Assembly: GCA_018268915.1 (NCBI GenBank)
Contig: JAFDVQ010000019.1
Span: 1 to 64,000, forward strand
DNA length: 64,000 bases
Origin: Acidobacteriota bacterium
GTDB taxonomy: Bacteria > Acidobacteriota > Terriglobia > Terriglobales > Acidobacteriaceae
Direction of reading: 5' to 3'
This document shows positions 15,737-25,800 of this stretch, piece after piece. The position numbers were made by a program, and so were the translations under genes. Under the pieces are notes generated by a model. That model made no database searches. It was not told the origin of the DNA and saw only the letters and a list, made by a program, of their open reading frames with translations. Each line of letters opens with the position of its first letter. The stretch's first letter is position 1.

Positions 15737-16447
15737 ATGACGAACCCAATATACGGCGCTTCAGTGAAGCGGGCGTCGCCCTCACCAAAGCTGGTTTTCC
15801 ACTCGACTATCCCGTGACCTTTGGTCGCAATCCATTGCGTGAGGAATCATTCGATTCATTGCAATCACTCAATCCATTCCGTGTTGAATCAATTCAGTAC
15901 GTCCCAGCTTGTGTTTACTTACTCGGTACCTCAGACTCTAGGTGGGTGATCTCGCTGAGTCTTAATATCCTGCGTTCCGCTAGGACGGTCATAGCAGCAG
16001 TAGACCTCGAACAGGCCTTGAACCATAACATCGAATGGGTGAACCGCAAGGAATCGTTGCAAAGAGGCATCACGAGACATACAAGAATATTTCAAATCGC
16101 GCATGAGGGGCGTGCTATTTCAAGGTCGCCGGCTCGAATGCGGTTACCCAGTTGATGGACTTCTTTGCGGATGTGCATCGCAGCCGATTGGCCGATTTCG
16201 CAACGAGGCCGTGTCCGCCACACTCCACCTCACAGATGACCACGGAAACACGGTGTCAACAGACATCGAACTAGGCGTGCATGATTATTCCCGCAACTCG
16301 AGCACCTACTCTAGCAGGACAAGTCAGGGTAGCTTGGGCCAATGGCTAGCGTCTCTTGATGAAGTTTCGTCCGATCATAAGCCAGTGAATGACTCATCAA
16401 ATCCTGTTCCCGGGAAGTCTGCACACGGAGAATCTCGGAGTTTCTAA
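15737..16447 (+). pseudogene. Frameshifted hypothetical gene with two apparent shifts
   Basis: A perfect ribosome site (AGGAGG, 15726-15731) precedes ATG 15737, but that frame stops after 26 codons. One base after the start, the neighbouring frame gives a coherent sequence (NIRRFSEAGVALTKAGF, then FPLDYPVTFGRNPLREESF) to about 16100. The third frame then continues (GRRLECGYPVDGLLCGC, then LHLTDDHGNTVSTDIEL) to the stop at 16447. Two single-base corrections would rebuild a protein of about 235 residues. I do not recognise the family. It lies in the same decayed islet as the frameshifted gene at 14973. Confidence 0.45.
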
Positions 16448-16557
16448 ACCTAGTGCAGCGGACTCTAATCCGGCTTAGCTAACAACCCCAAAAAGGCCAG
16501 ATCCAACCGAAGCGGGGCTGCAATGCGGCAGCTTACTCCCGCTGATAGACTCGAACC

Positions 16558-19278
16558 GTGCCATCCACTGCTTCAACATCGGTTCAAAACCAGACAAAGC
16601 CTCCAGTCTTCCTGCTCGACGCCATGTCGTTTATCTTTCGCGCCTACCACGCAATGCAGCGCAGCCGGCCTATGTCCACGCGGTCTGGTATGCCGACGGC
16701 GGCGATCTATGTTTTTGTCAACATGATTCGCAAGCTGCGCGAGGACTTCTCTCCTAAATACTTCGCAGCAGTTTTTGACCCTAGCGGTGCAGTCTTCCGG
16801 GATGAGCGTGCCAAGGACATCGGTACTCTCCGCAAGTGGAGTTCCAAGCTTCAGGCCTTTGAAGAAGTCGCCTACGACGGCTACAAGGCAAAGCGCGAAT
16901 CGATGCCAGACGATCTTCGCCGTCAAGTCCCTTACATTCGTCGCTCTCTTGATGCTCTCCGTATCCCCATCCTTGAAGCGCAGGGCTTCGAGGCTGACGA
17001 CGTAATCGGCACGCTGGCTCGCGAAGCTGCTGAGCAGGGGCACGAGGTTTTCATCGTATCGGGCGATAAGGACATGATGCAGCTTGTCTCCGCGCATGTG
17101 AAGGTCCTCAATCCGCAGAAGGACAACCTCATTCTCGACGCCGACAAGGTGAAAGAGGTACTGGGTGTTCCGCCGGATAAGGTAGTCGATGTCATGGCTC
17201 TTCGCGGAGACTCCATCGACAATATCCCCGGAGCGCCCGGCATCGGCGACAAAGGAAGTGTCGACCTTATTGTCGAATTCGGCAGTCTGGAGGCTGTGCT
17301 CGACCGCGCGTCAGAAGTTAAACGGAAGAGTTACCGCGAGTCCCTCGAGCAAAACCGCGATGCCGTATTACTCTCGAAAGAACTCGTCACGATCGATTGT
17401 CGCGTTCCTCTTCCCCTCGATCTCACCGCAATGCAGACGCAGGAGCCGGATCTCGAAGCATGCCGTGTGCTCTTCAGCGAACTTGAGTTCACATCGATGC
17501 TTCGCGAACTCGCCCCGTCTGCATCCGCTCCACAGCTAGAGCTCCTTGACCAACCAACGCCCGAACAGGCGGCAGCCTTCTATACTTCAGCTCGGAAAAG
17601 TGGCTTTTCCTTCGCTCTGGAATCTGAAAAGCCGGCCGAATCGGTGGAAGATTCTGAGGAGCCCGAGCCACCGCAGACGCTTTCGCTTCTAGACGTCGTT
17701 GAAGAGGCAGAGAAGAAGACCGAATTTAGCATCGGCGTGAGCGTCGAGGTCGGCAAAGGTCTGTGCCTGCCCCTCACGCCGGATCTGAGAATGCTATTCG
17801 AAGATCCTGCAGTGCCCAAGCGCATACACGATCTGAAGCTCGCACTCCATGTTCTTTGCGGTTTAGGCGTTGACATTAAGGGTAGGGTAGATGATTCTCA
17901 GTTGCTCTCCTACGCGCTCAATCCAACTCACACTACGCAAGCTCTCGCAGATGTTGCGGCTCGCCATAATCAATCCGCACCGCAGTCATTGCCCGCGGCG
18001 GCAGCTATCACCCAGGCACTCACGGCCGATCTTCGAGCTGAAGCTGAACGTGCAAAGGTCGTTAGCGTCTATGAAAGCATCGATCTACCACTTGCGCCGG
18101 TCCTGTACCGCATGGAGAGGAATGGCGTGCAAATTGACAAGGATGTTCTCTCACATCTTTCCGATCGTTTCGGCTCAGAAATTAAACGCGTCAGTGAACG
18201 AGTCTATGACCTTGCCGGCGAACGCTTCAACATAGGTTCGCCAAAAAAGCTCGGAGAAGTGCTCTTTACCCGGATGGATCTACCTATGCCAGTCAAGTAT
18301 GGCAAGGGTAAGACAATCTCTACCGCACAGGATGTGCTCGAGCCCCTCGCAGAAAAATACGAAGTCGTTCGTCTCGTCCTCGAATTCCGCCATCTTTCCA
18401 AACTCAAATCAACCTACATCGACGTCCTTCCTCGACAAGCTGACGCCGACTCTCGGGTTCACACAACCTTCCAGTCGGCCGCCACCACCACCGGAAGGCT
18501 TTCCTCATTCAACCCCAACCTTCAAAATATTCCGATCAAGACCGAACTCGGCCGTGAGATCCGCGCTGCTTTCACCGCAGCGCCGGGAACCGAACTTTTA
18601 TCGGCTGATTACTCTCAGATCGAGCTTCGCTTACTTGCTCACTTCAGTGCTGACCCGCTCCTTATGCGCGCCTATCAGCAGAATGAGGATATCCATACGC
18701 TGACCGCCAGTGAGGTCTTCGGAGTGCCCGCAGAGACAATGGACAAGGAGACTCGCAATCGCGCCAAGGCCGTAAACTTCGGGATCGTGTACGGTATTTC
18801 ACCCTTCGGTCTTGCAGCACAACTTGGCATTCCGCAAGCTGAAGCTCGGGCCTACATCGACCGTTACTTCGAGCGCTATGAGGGTGTGAAAGCATTCATC
18901 AATAAAACTCTGGAAGAGACACGTAGCGAGGGCGCGGTACGAACGATGTTCGGCCGTGTCCGCCCGATCCCGGATATTACAAGCAGAAATTCGAACGCTC
19001 GCGGATTCGCTGAGCGTACAGCGGTCAACACTCCGTTGCAGGGCACAGCAGCCGACCTCATCAAGCTCGCCATGATCTCACTGGATCGCAAGCTCGCTGA
19101 ACGCATGCTCAAGACGCGCATGGTCCTCCAGGTGCATGACGAACTGCTCTTCGAGGTTCCGAACGAGGAAAAGAAGGAAGTGGAGGAACTCGTCCGGACC
19201 GAGATGGAGGGCGTCGTTAAGTTGAACGTCCCTCTCGTAGCAGATCTCGGCTTCGGTCCGAACTGGCGCGATCTCTAG
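16558..19278 (+). CDS. polA: DNA polymerase I
   Basis: Family A polymerase of 906 residues with GTG start. Residues 1-300 are the 5'-nuclease domain (FLLDAMSFIFRAYHA, GFEADDVIGTLA, RGDSIDNIPGAPGIGDK). The middle keeps the fold of the 3'-5' exonuclease but not its catalytic acids: the DxE position reads FALESE, the NLKYD position reads DLKLA, and the segment carries an acidic insert. The polymerase domain has motif A (ADYSQIELRLLAHFS), motif B (RNRAKAVNFGIVYGIS) and motif C (VLQVHDELLFEVP). It should polymerise, remove RNA primers and act in repair without proofreading. It ends exactly where the convergent glmM ends. Confidence 0.97.
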   Translation: MPSTASTSVQNQTKPPVFLLDAMSFIFRAYHAMQRSRPMSTRSGMPTAAIYVFVNMIRKLREDFSPKYFAAVFDPSGAVFRDERAKDIGTLRKWSSKLQAFEEVAYDGYKAKRESMPDDLRRQVPYIRRSLDALRIPILEAQGFEADDVIGTLAREAAEQGHEVFIVSGDKDMMQLVSAHVKVLNPQKDNLILDADKVKEVLGVPPDKVVDVMALRGDSIDNIPGAPGIGDKGSVDLIVEFGSLEAVLDRASEVKRKSYRESLEQNRDAVLLSKELVTIDCRVPLPLDLTAMQTQEPDLEACRVLFSELEFTSMLRELAPSASAPQLELLDQPTPEQAAAFYTSARKSGFSFALESEKPAESVEDSEEPEPPQTLSLLDVVEEAEKKTEFSIGVSVEVGKGLCLPLTPDLRMLFEDPAVPKRIHDLKLALHVLCGLGVDIKGRVDDSQLLSYALNPTHTTQALADVAARHNQSAPQSLPAAAAITQALTADLRAEAERAKVVSVYESIDLPLAPVLYRMERNGVQIDKDVLSHLSDRFGSEIKRVSERVYDLAGERFNIGSPKKLGEVLFTRMDLPMPVKYGKGKTISTAQDVLEPLAEKYEVVRLVLEFRHLSKLKSTYIDVLPRQADADSRVHTTFQSAATTTGRLSSFNPNLQNIPIKTELGREIRAAFTAAPGTELLSADYSQIELRLLAHFSADPLLMRAYQQNEDIHTLTASEVFGVPAETMDKETRNRAKAVNFGIVYGISPFGLAAQLGIPQAEARAYIDRYFERYEGVKAFINKTLEETRSEGAVRTMFGRVRPIPDITSRNSNARGFAERTAVNTPLQGTAADLIKLAMISLDRKLAERMLKTRMVLQVHDELLFEVPNEEKKEVEELVRTEMEGVVKLNVPLVADLGFGPNWRDL

Positions 19279-20652
19279 TTACGCTCCTAGTTCTGCCCGA
19301 ATCGCATCTGCTATTGCAGACGCATGGCGCCGCATTGCCTCTTCGCTCTCGGCCTCGATCATTACGCGTGCCAGCGCCTCAGTTCCTGAGTATCGAATGA
19401 CCACGCGCCCAGAATCGCTGAGATCTTGCTCGGCATCACGTATCCGTTCAGCAACCGATGGAATGTTCTCGAGCGGCTTCTTCTCTCGCACTTTCACATT
19501 CACAATTATTTGAGGGAAGACCTTCAGATCCGCGATGAGTTCATCGATGCTTTTCCCACTGCGTGCGACTAGATCTAGCACCACGAGCGCGGTCAACAGC
19601 CCATCGCCGGTCGTCGCCAGGTGAGGGAAGAGGATATGTCCGGACTGTTCTCCGCCCAGCGCGGCGTTGTTCTGCTGCATCTCTTCCAGCACGTAGCGGT
19701 CGCCCACTGGCGCGCGGAGCATGCGAATTCCAGATTGCTTCAATGCTGCTTCCAGTCCCATATTTGACATCGTTGTCGCAACGACTACATCCCCACTCAG
19801 CATCCCACGTGCTTTTAGATCGCGGCTGGCCAAGAGCAGAATCGCATCTCCATTGATCACATTGCCGTGGGCACCCGCGAGCATGCACCGGTCCGCGTCC
19901 CCGTCGAATGTTACGCCGATAGACGCACCGCGCTTCTTGACTTCGGCAGCTACCCACTCCGGGTGCAGCGCTCCGCAGCCATCATTGATGTTCTTGCCAT
20001 CTGGCGAAATGTTGAGAACAGTGCATTCATCAGGATTGTGAGCTCCTAGCTGCGCAAATAGTTCTGGGGCAACCAATGCGGCCGCCCCATTCGCGCAGTC
20101 GGCAACGATGCGAAGCCCTTTCAAAGTCAAGTCAGGCACGCAGTGGAGTAGGAATTGAATGTAGTCGGTTTTGAGCGCTGAGTTGTCCTGCAATGCGGGC
20201 AAGGACTCCAACTTAGGTACGATCGCACTCTCTGCGTGGCGAACGATCTCATCCTCGATTGCCAGTTCGGTTGCATCTGGCAACTTAAACCCATCCGGAC
20301 CGAACAGCTTGATGCCGTTATCGCGCCATGGATTGTGCGAGGCCGAGATCACCACTCCTGCATCGAAACCGTGAGTCCGCACCAGAAACGCCACAGCCGG
20401 TGTTGGCACCACGCCAGCGCTTTGGACGCAGACGCCGGCTTCGCGCAGAGCAGCTGCAATTGTGGCCGCGATCCAAGGGCTGGAGTCGCGCGTGTCGCGT
20501 CCCAGCAAAACTTTTCGCTCTGACTTGTTCCGCATGGAATGTCCTAGAGCCAGGCCTGTTGCGTAGACCGTCTTTGCGTCGAGCGGAGGATCTCCAGCAA
20601 TGCCCCTGATTCCGTCGGTCCCAAACAGTTTGCGTGTTCCCGCTTTGCTCAT
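19279..20652 (-). CDS. glmM: Phosphoglucosamine mutase
   Basis: Interconverts glucosamine-6-P and glucosamine-1-P for peptidoglycan and LPS precursor synthesis. It shows the N-terminal KLFGTDGIRG, the phosphoserine loop ISASHNP (Ser at about residue 105), the metal loop DGDADR, the sugar-binding EQSGH and the phosphate-binding RYSGTEALARVM. I chose ATG 20652: GAGG lies just before it and it follows the xseA stop by 4 bp. The frame is open to 20688, which would add 12 residues. It is probably the last gene of the leftward series that begins with the hybrid kinase. Confidence 0.96.
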   Translation of the reverse strand: MSKAGTRKLFGTDGIRGIAGDPPLDAKTVYATGLALGHSMRNKSERKVLLGRDTRDSSPWIAATIAAALREAGVCVQSAGVVPTPAVAFLVRTHGFDAGVVISASHNPWRDNGIKLFGPDGFKLPDATELAIEDEIVRHAESAIVPKLESLPALQDNSALKTDYIQFLLHCVPDLTLKGLRIVADCANGAAALVAPELFAQLGAHNPDECTVLNISPDGKNINDGCGALHPEWVAAEVKKRGASIGVTFDGDADRCMLAGAHGNVINGDAILLLASRDLKARGMLSGDVVVATTMSNMGLEAALKQSGIRMLRAPVGDRYVLEEMQQNNAALGGEQSGHILFPHLATTGDGLLTALVVLDLVARSGKSIDELIADLKVFPQIIVNVKVREKKPLENIPSVAERIRDAEQDLSDSGRVVIRYSGTEALARVMIEAESEEAMRRHASAIADAIRAELGA

Positions 20653-20656
20653 ACCC

Positions 20657-22066
20657 TCACTCGGCACTCTTAGTTTTCGTGCGCACATCGTCTACAATGC
20701 TGCCAAAATCGCCATCGGTGAGTCTCGTCGTGACACGCTCACCTTTCTGAAGTTGTCCGATGGACCTGATTACCGTTCCATTCTGACCGATCACGAGCGC
20801 ATATCCGCGTTCCAGTACCGCTAATGGAGAAAGGGATCTCAGGCGCGCGTCCAGTGCTTGAACGCGCGCCGAGGCCCTGCGAACAGTTCTCTCCGCTGAC
20901 CTCTCGATTCGAGTCTGGCTGACTCCCAGACGATCCCTCATTCGCGCCAGCATCTGCCGCGGCTCATGGTGTAACACATCCGCTGCGAGCTCTCCCACCT
21001 CGCGCTGCCGTGCCCGGATGAGCCCGTTCACGCTTTCATTCAATCGAACCTCGAGTTCATCGAGTTTCTGGGTGATCCTGCGCAGAGTACCGGACAGTCT
21101 TCGCTCCGCCCGATCTATGGGTACGCGATCAAGCTTCTGGCGGGCATTCAGGAGTTGGAAACGTGAGGCGCGTTCCAGCCTGTTCACCTGATTTTCAACT
21201 CGCTCCATTACGCGATGCTGAGCTTCCGTGATTATTTCCGCTGCGGCCGATGGGGTAGGTGCCCGTAGATCTGCGACAAAATCTGCAATGGTGATATCTG
21301 TTTCATGTCCCACCGCGGAAACCACCGGCAGCCTTGATGCGATGATCGCCCTCGCTACTCGCTCGCTGTTGAATGCCGCGAGGTCTTCGGCCGAACCGCC
21401 TCCGCGCGCCACCACAATGACGTCGACGCGCTCTGATGCATTCAAGTTCGCAAGTGCAACCTCAACCTCGCCAATCGCAGACTCGCCTTGCACAGCTACT
21501 GGGCAGACCAGCACATTGAGAGCGGCATGCCGCCGTCCAACAATGTTCAGGAAGTCCTGAATTACAGCGCCAGTCGGCGATGTGACGATCCCTACCGTCC
21601 GGGGATAGGCCGGCAAAGGGCGCTTCCGCGCGGAATCGAATAGCCCTTCGGCCTTCAGCTTTTCCTTCAGCTGCTCAAATGCGAGTTGCAGCGATCCTGC
21701 ACCTACGGGCTCGATAGTTTCTCCAACGAGCTGCAACTGTCCACGCTGAGCGTAGACGCTCACTCGCCCACGAACCAATACGTGCAGTCCGTCGGTGGGC
21801 TTGAATCGCAGGAGGAGTGCATGGCGTCTAAAGAGCACCACGGGCAACTGCGCGTCCGAATCTTTCAGCGTGAAATACAGGTGACCCGAAGGAGCCGGTC
21901 GGCAGTTCGAAATTTCACCTTCGACCCAGATGTCGCAGTATTCTTGTTCGACCTGCTGGCACACGTGCGAAACCAGCTCACGTACAGGCCAGATCCGGCG
22001 CACAAGTTTTGGCTCTTCGAACGTGAAGTCGAGCTGGCGCGTCAATGCCTCAGGGCGGATCACCAT
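20657..22066 (-). CDS. xseA: Exodeoxyribonuclease VII large subunit
   Basis: A 469-residue protein with an N-terminal OB-fold (VWVEGEIS-type, here IWVEGEISNCRPAPSGHLYF, near 45-65), then the catalytic core (RTVGIVTSPTGAVIQD, VDVIVVARGGGSAEDL, VVSAVGHETDITIAD) and a long charged coiled-coil C-terminus. With the small subunit XseB it degrades single-stranded DNA to oligonucleotides. An xseB gene usually lies nearby but is not visible here. It sits between the HPt gene and glmM with short spacing. Confidence 0.95.
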   Translation of the reverse strand: MVIRPEALTRQLDFTFEEPKLVRRIWPVRELVSHVCQQVEQEYCDIWVEGEISNCRPAPSGHLYFTLKDSDAQLPVVLFRRHALLLRFKPTDGLHVLVRGRVSVYAQRGQLQLVGETIEPVGAGSLQLAFEQLKEKLKAEGLFDSARKRPLPAYPRTVGIVTSPTGAVIQDFLNIVGRRHAALNVLVCPVAVQGESAIGEVEVALANLNASERVDVIVVARGGGSAEDLAAFNSERVARAIIASRLPVVSAVGHETDITIADFVADLRAPTPSAAAEIITEAQHRVMERVENQVNRLERASRFQLLNARQKLDRVPIDRAERRLSGTLRRITQKLDELEVRLNESVNGLIRARQREVGELAADVLHHEPRQMLARMRDRLGVSQTRIERSAERTVRRASARVQALDARLRSLSPLAVLERGYALVIGQNGTVIRSIGQLQKGERVTTRLTDGDFGSIVDDVRTKTKSAE

Positions 22067-22116
22067 CTAACAGTGTAATGGCTGACTTTTGCGGGCGGAG
22101 TTGTACCGCCAGTGTT

Positions 22117-22452
22117 TTAGCTTCGGGTCGCGACGATCGCTCTCAGCCTTTCAGCCAATTGGATCAAGCGCCTGCTCGCATCGGAATCAGTATTTATGTG
22201 CCCCTCGAACAGACCTTCCGCCTCGCGCGCCAGGTCTGTCCCTTCATTCAACCCGAAGGTCCCAAGGACGCCAGCCAACTTATGGGCTTCTGCTGCGGCT
22301 TTGCTCTGTTCTTCATCGCTGAGGGCAACGCCGCTTCGCAGCCGAGTTGCTGCTGATTGCACTGTTTCCACGCGCTCTTCCATTTGTGGCAGGAATTTTT
22401 GCCACAAGCGGTTCATTGCATCAGAAATCTGCGATGCGACAGGGTCCGCCAT
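22117..22452 (-). CDS. HPt phosphotransfer domain protein
   Basis: A 111-residue stand-alone histidine phosphotransfer domain. The helix containing AEAHKLAGVLGTFGL carries the phosphorylatable histidine followed by the small residues and Gly expected in HPt proteins. It would relay phosphate between the receiver domains of the hybrid kinase and a response regulator. A GGGGAG site precedes the ATG. It lies 11 bp after the response regulator gene, which is 3 bp after the hybrid kinase gene, so the three are almost certainly one operon. Confidence 0.82.
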   Translation of the reverse strand: MADPVASQISDAMNRLWQKFLPQMEERVETVQSAATRLRSGVALSDEEQSKAAAEAHKLAGVLGTFGLNEGTDLAREAEGLFEGHINTDSDASRRLIQLAERLRAIVATRS

Positions 22453-22463
22453 GTCGATCTCCC

Positions 22464-22835
22464 CTAGTTCCAGCCAAGGATCTCGGCCACCTGCTGCGAT
22501 AGCGACATTGGATCGAACGGTTTCACGAGCACTGCCTTCACACCCAGGCCGGCAAACCGTGATCGATCCGTTGCCTGCACCTTCGCCGTCAGTAGCATCA
22601 CCGGAATATGCGCAGTCGCCGGATTCTTTTGTAACTCTCGAAATGTCGCCGGCCCATCCATACCCGGCATCATCACGTCCAGGAGGATTGCGTCCGGCTG
22701 ATAAGTAGCTGCGCGGGCAAGTCCCTGTGCTCCTGAACTCGCCACCATCACCTCCCAGCCAGCCACAGTCTCCAGGCTCAACGCTGCTACTTCGCGAATG
22801 TCGTCTTCATCATCAATGATAAGAATGCGGTGCAT
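22464..22835 (-). CDS. CheY-like single-domain response regulator
   Basis: A 123-residue receiver domain without an output domain. The acidic pair IDDEDD near residues 7-12, the phosphoacceptor Asp in ILLDVMMPGMDG near 55, Thr in LLTAK and Lys in LVKPFDP are all present. It should act through protein contacts or as a phosphate sink within the relay. It is downstream of the hybrid kinase with 3 bp between them and has a GGAGAAG ribosome site. Confidence 0.92.
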   Translation of the reverse strand: MHRILIIDDEDDIREVAALSLETVAGWEVMVASSGAQGLARAATYQPDAILLDVMMPGMDGPATFRELQKNPATAHIPVMLLTAKVQATDRSRFAGLGVKAVLVKPFDPMSLSQQVAEILGWN

Positions 22836-22838
22836 GAA

Positions 22839-25800
22839 CTACTTCTCCAAACTTAGTTGCGAACCCTGACCGGCTGATTCTGGAACCATATCTTCAGTCT
22901 CTTGTGGGCTGCGCAGCATAGTCAACACTAGCGCTTCCAGTTGTTCGGGCTCAACGCTTGCTTTTGCCAGGAAGTGATTCAGCCCAAGAACCAGCTGCAT
23001 ACGCTCCGCCTGCGTCAACCCGTGTGCAGAGTAGGCGATAAGCGGCGATTTGCTCAGATCCTCATGCTGCCGCAACCAATCCACTACATTGAACCCATCT
23101 CCGTTGGGCATCCCTATGTCCAGAACAACCATGTGTGGCAGGAAGGTGAGGCAATCGTCCAGTGCCGCCTGACGGGACCCTGCGATATGAACGATAGTGT
23201 TCTCGCGCCTGAATATCTCGCCGATAACTTGGCCCAATTCCGGGTCATCCTCGACCACTAGAACCCGTGCCTGCTCGCCTGGTACGCAAATAACTCTTAC
23301 CAACTCTTCCAACAGGACATCATCGCTGGGACGCGGAAAGAGTCTGTCTGACTTCTTTCTGTGATTTGGTTCCGGTGGATGCTGTGGATTCGCGACTCCA
23401 AGCAGAACGACCGGCGTGTTTGCTTCGGGCTCTTCCCGCCGTAGAAGTGGCAGGATCTCCCACCCATTGATGCCATCCAGAGTAGTATCCAGGACGATCG
23501 CAGAAACGCCATCGTGCGCCACAGCAACTGTCTGGTCTACAGTCGTTGCTTCCACAACGCGATACCCGAATCGCGCCAACTGTTCTGAAATTAGCGGACG
23601 TGTAGTGCCGTTAGTGTCGGCGATCAAGACCGCACCGTGCGCAGCAGGGCTTGCCGAATTCTCCTGGTGCTTGGCGGCAGCCGCTGGCTGGTATGGCAGG
23701 AAGACCCTGAAAGTAGATCCTCGAACCGGATTCCGCTCCGCCCAGATGCGTCCACTATGCTGGAGGACTATAGCGCGGCAGATCGCCAATCCGAGGCCGC
23801 TGCCGCCTTTCTGTCGCGAGTCAGAAGCATCCACCTGCTGGAAACGTCCAAAGATAGCCTCCAGCTTGTCCGCTGGGATGCCGCGTCCCTGGTCGATCAC
23901 CGAGAGCGTTACTCCGCTGGCACCCGAGCGAAGCATTACAGAGATCGCGGAGTTTGCCGGCGAGAACTTGATCGCATTGGACAGCAGGTTCGTAATCACC
24001 TGCAGCAGACGATCCGGGTCAGCCGTGACCTCTGTCTGCGTCTTGTCGTGAATTAGCAGAACGCCAGCTTCATCCGCCATGGGCTGAACACCGTCGATCG
24101 CCTGCCGCACGATTTCGCCGAGCTGAATCTGCCGGAATGCCAGGGGTTCGCGCCCGCTCTGGGTGCGCTCCAGATCTAGGATGTCGTTGATCAGTCGTAC
24201 CAGTCGCTCGGAGTTGTTCAGCGCAATTCGCAACAGGTTCGCAGCCTTTTCGTTGATCACGCCCAACATGCCCGATGAAAGCAGCCCAAGAGCTCCGCGG
24301 ATCGACGTCAGCGGAGTTCGAAGCTCGTGGCTAACCGTCGAGACAAATTCATCCTTCATTCGGTCCAGGGCATACCGCTGGCTGATATCTCTGAAGCTGA
24401 GCACTGACCCTGAAAAGCGTCCTTGATCCAGGATAGGGTTGAGGAAGAATTCCGCGGGGAATCCAGTCCCATTGCTGCGGTAGATCGTGCCTTCGCCCGT
24501 AACAGATTTCCGCTGGCCGGTTGCGCGGCGCAGAGGGCAATCGTCGCCGCACTTCTTCTCTGCCGGTGCTGAGCCGTGAACCAGCTGATGCACGGGTTTG
24601 CCGATCAGGTTTTGCGGACGCGCTCCCAGCAACCGTGCCGCAGCAGGATTAGCAAAGCGCACAAGGCCATTGCGATCGATGCCGCAGATACCGTCAGCTA
24701 CGGAGCCCAAGAGAATCTCTTGCTGGCGGCTCAATTCTTCAGCTCGCTCCCGCTCCCGCGTCCGCGCGAGCATCTGTGCCAGAGATCCGGCGACTGTCTC
24801 CATTGCAGCGGTCGTTTCCCGATCCTCGCGTATCCGCGAGTGGCAATAAAACTCCAGCACTGCCAGCACATGGTTGCCAACCTGCACTGGAGCTGCCCAG
24901 CCGGAAACCATTTTGCTGCGAAGGGCTGTCTGAACCCGCGGTGTCGCGTTGATCACCGAAAGATCGGAAGCCCAGACAAGCCGTCCTTCTTTCCATGCGC
25001 GACCGGGCAGGCTGCCTCCTGCTGCCAGCGTCACGCCCATGCTTTCCTGAATCAGGGACTCTGCATCTTTACCCGGTACACCCCACCCGGTACTGAATTC
25101 CAGCCGGTTCTCCTCGGGATTTACGTCCCATTTCACCGCGACGTCCCAGCCCTGCGAGATACAGAGGGCTTCCAGCACACGCTTCGTTGCTATTTCAGCC
25201 GAAATATTCTCGCCGACTATCTGGCTGACTACCAGTTGAAGCGCCAGCCTGTGCTCGCGCTGCTTTTGCTGCGTGACATCGTGCAGAAGGCACTGGATGG
25301 CGACCGGCTTGCCTGCTCGCCGTCGCTGGTGGAGACTCATCTCCAACTGAAGAATGCGACCGTCCCCGGCTTCTGTGCGCACAGGTGCGCGATCAACAGT
25401 GATTCCTTCCTGCGCCTTCTTCAGCAGTCCGGCAGCTTCTTCCCGCGCCCCCGGACCAAAAACATCCGCGAACTGCTCGTTTTCGAGAGGAGCGGTCGGG
25501 TCTAAACGAAAAATCGTCCTCCATGCAGGATTTGCATACAGGAACTTGCCCTCGAGATCGAGCGTCGCAATCATCTCGCTCGAGTTCTCAAAGAGTTCGC
25601 GATACCGGTCCCGAGGTATCTTGAGCGCTTCGCTCGGCACTCCCGATCCTGACTGGTCCAGCGCTACCGCAACAAGACCAGTGGGCACGCCCTCACGATT
25701 CCGCAGGGTTGAAATATGCAGACGGACAGGGAAAAGCACTCCATCCTTCCGGCGCAAGTGTGTTTCGAACGTTGGAACCTGGCTTGGAGCCAGCGAATGT

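Noticed and set aside
16453..16475. String like a tRNA anticodon arm (GCGGACTCTAATCCGG)
   Set aside because: The loop is one base short and no T-arm follows; treated as chance, though a tRNA fragment left by an integrated element cannot be fully excluded.
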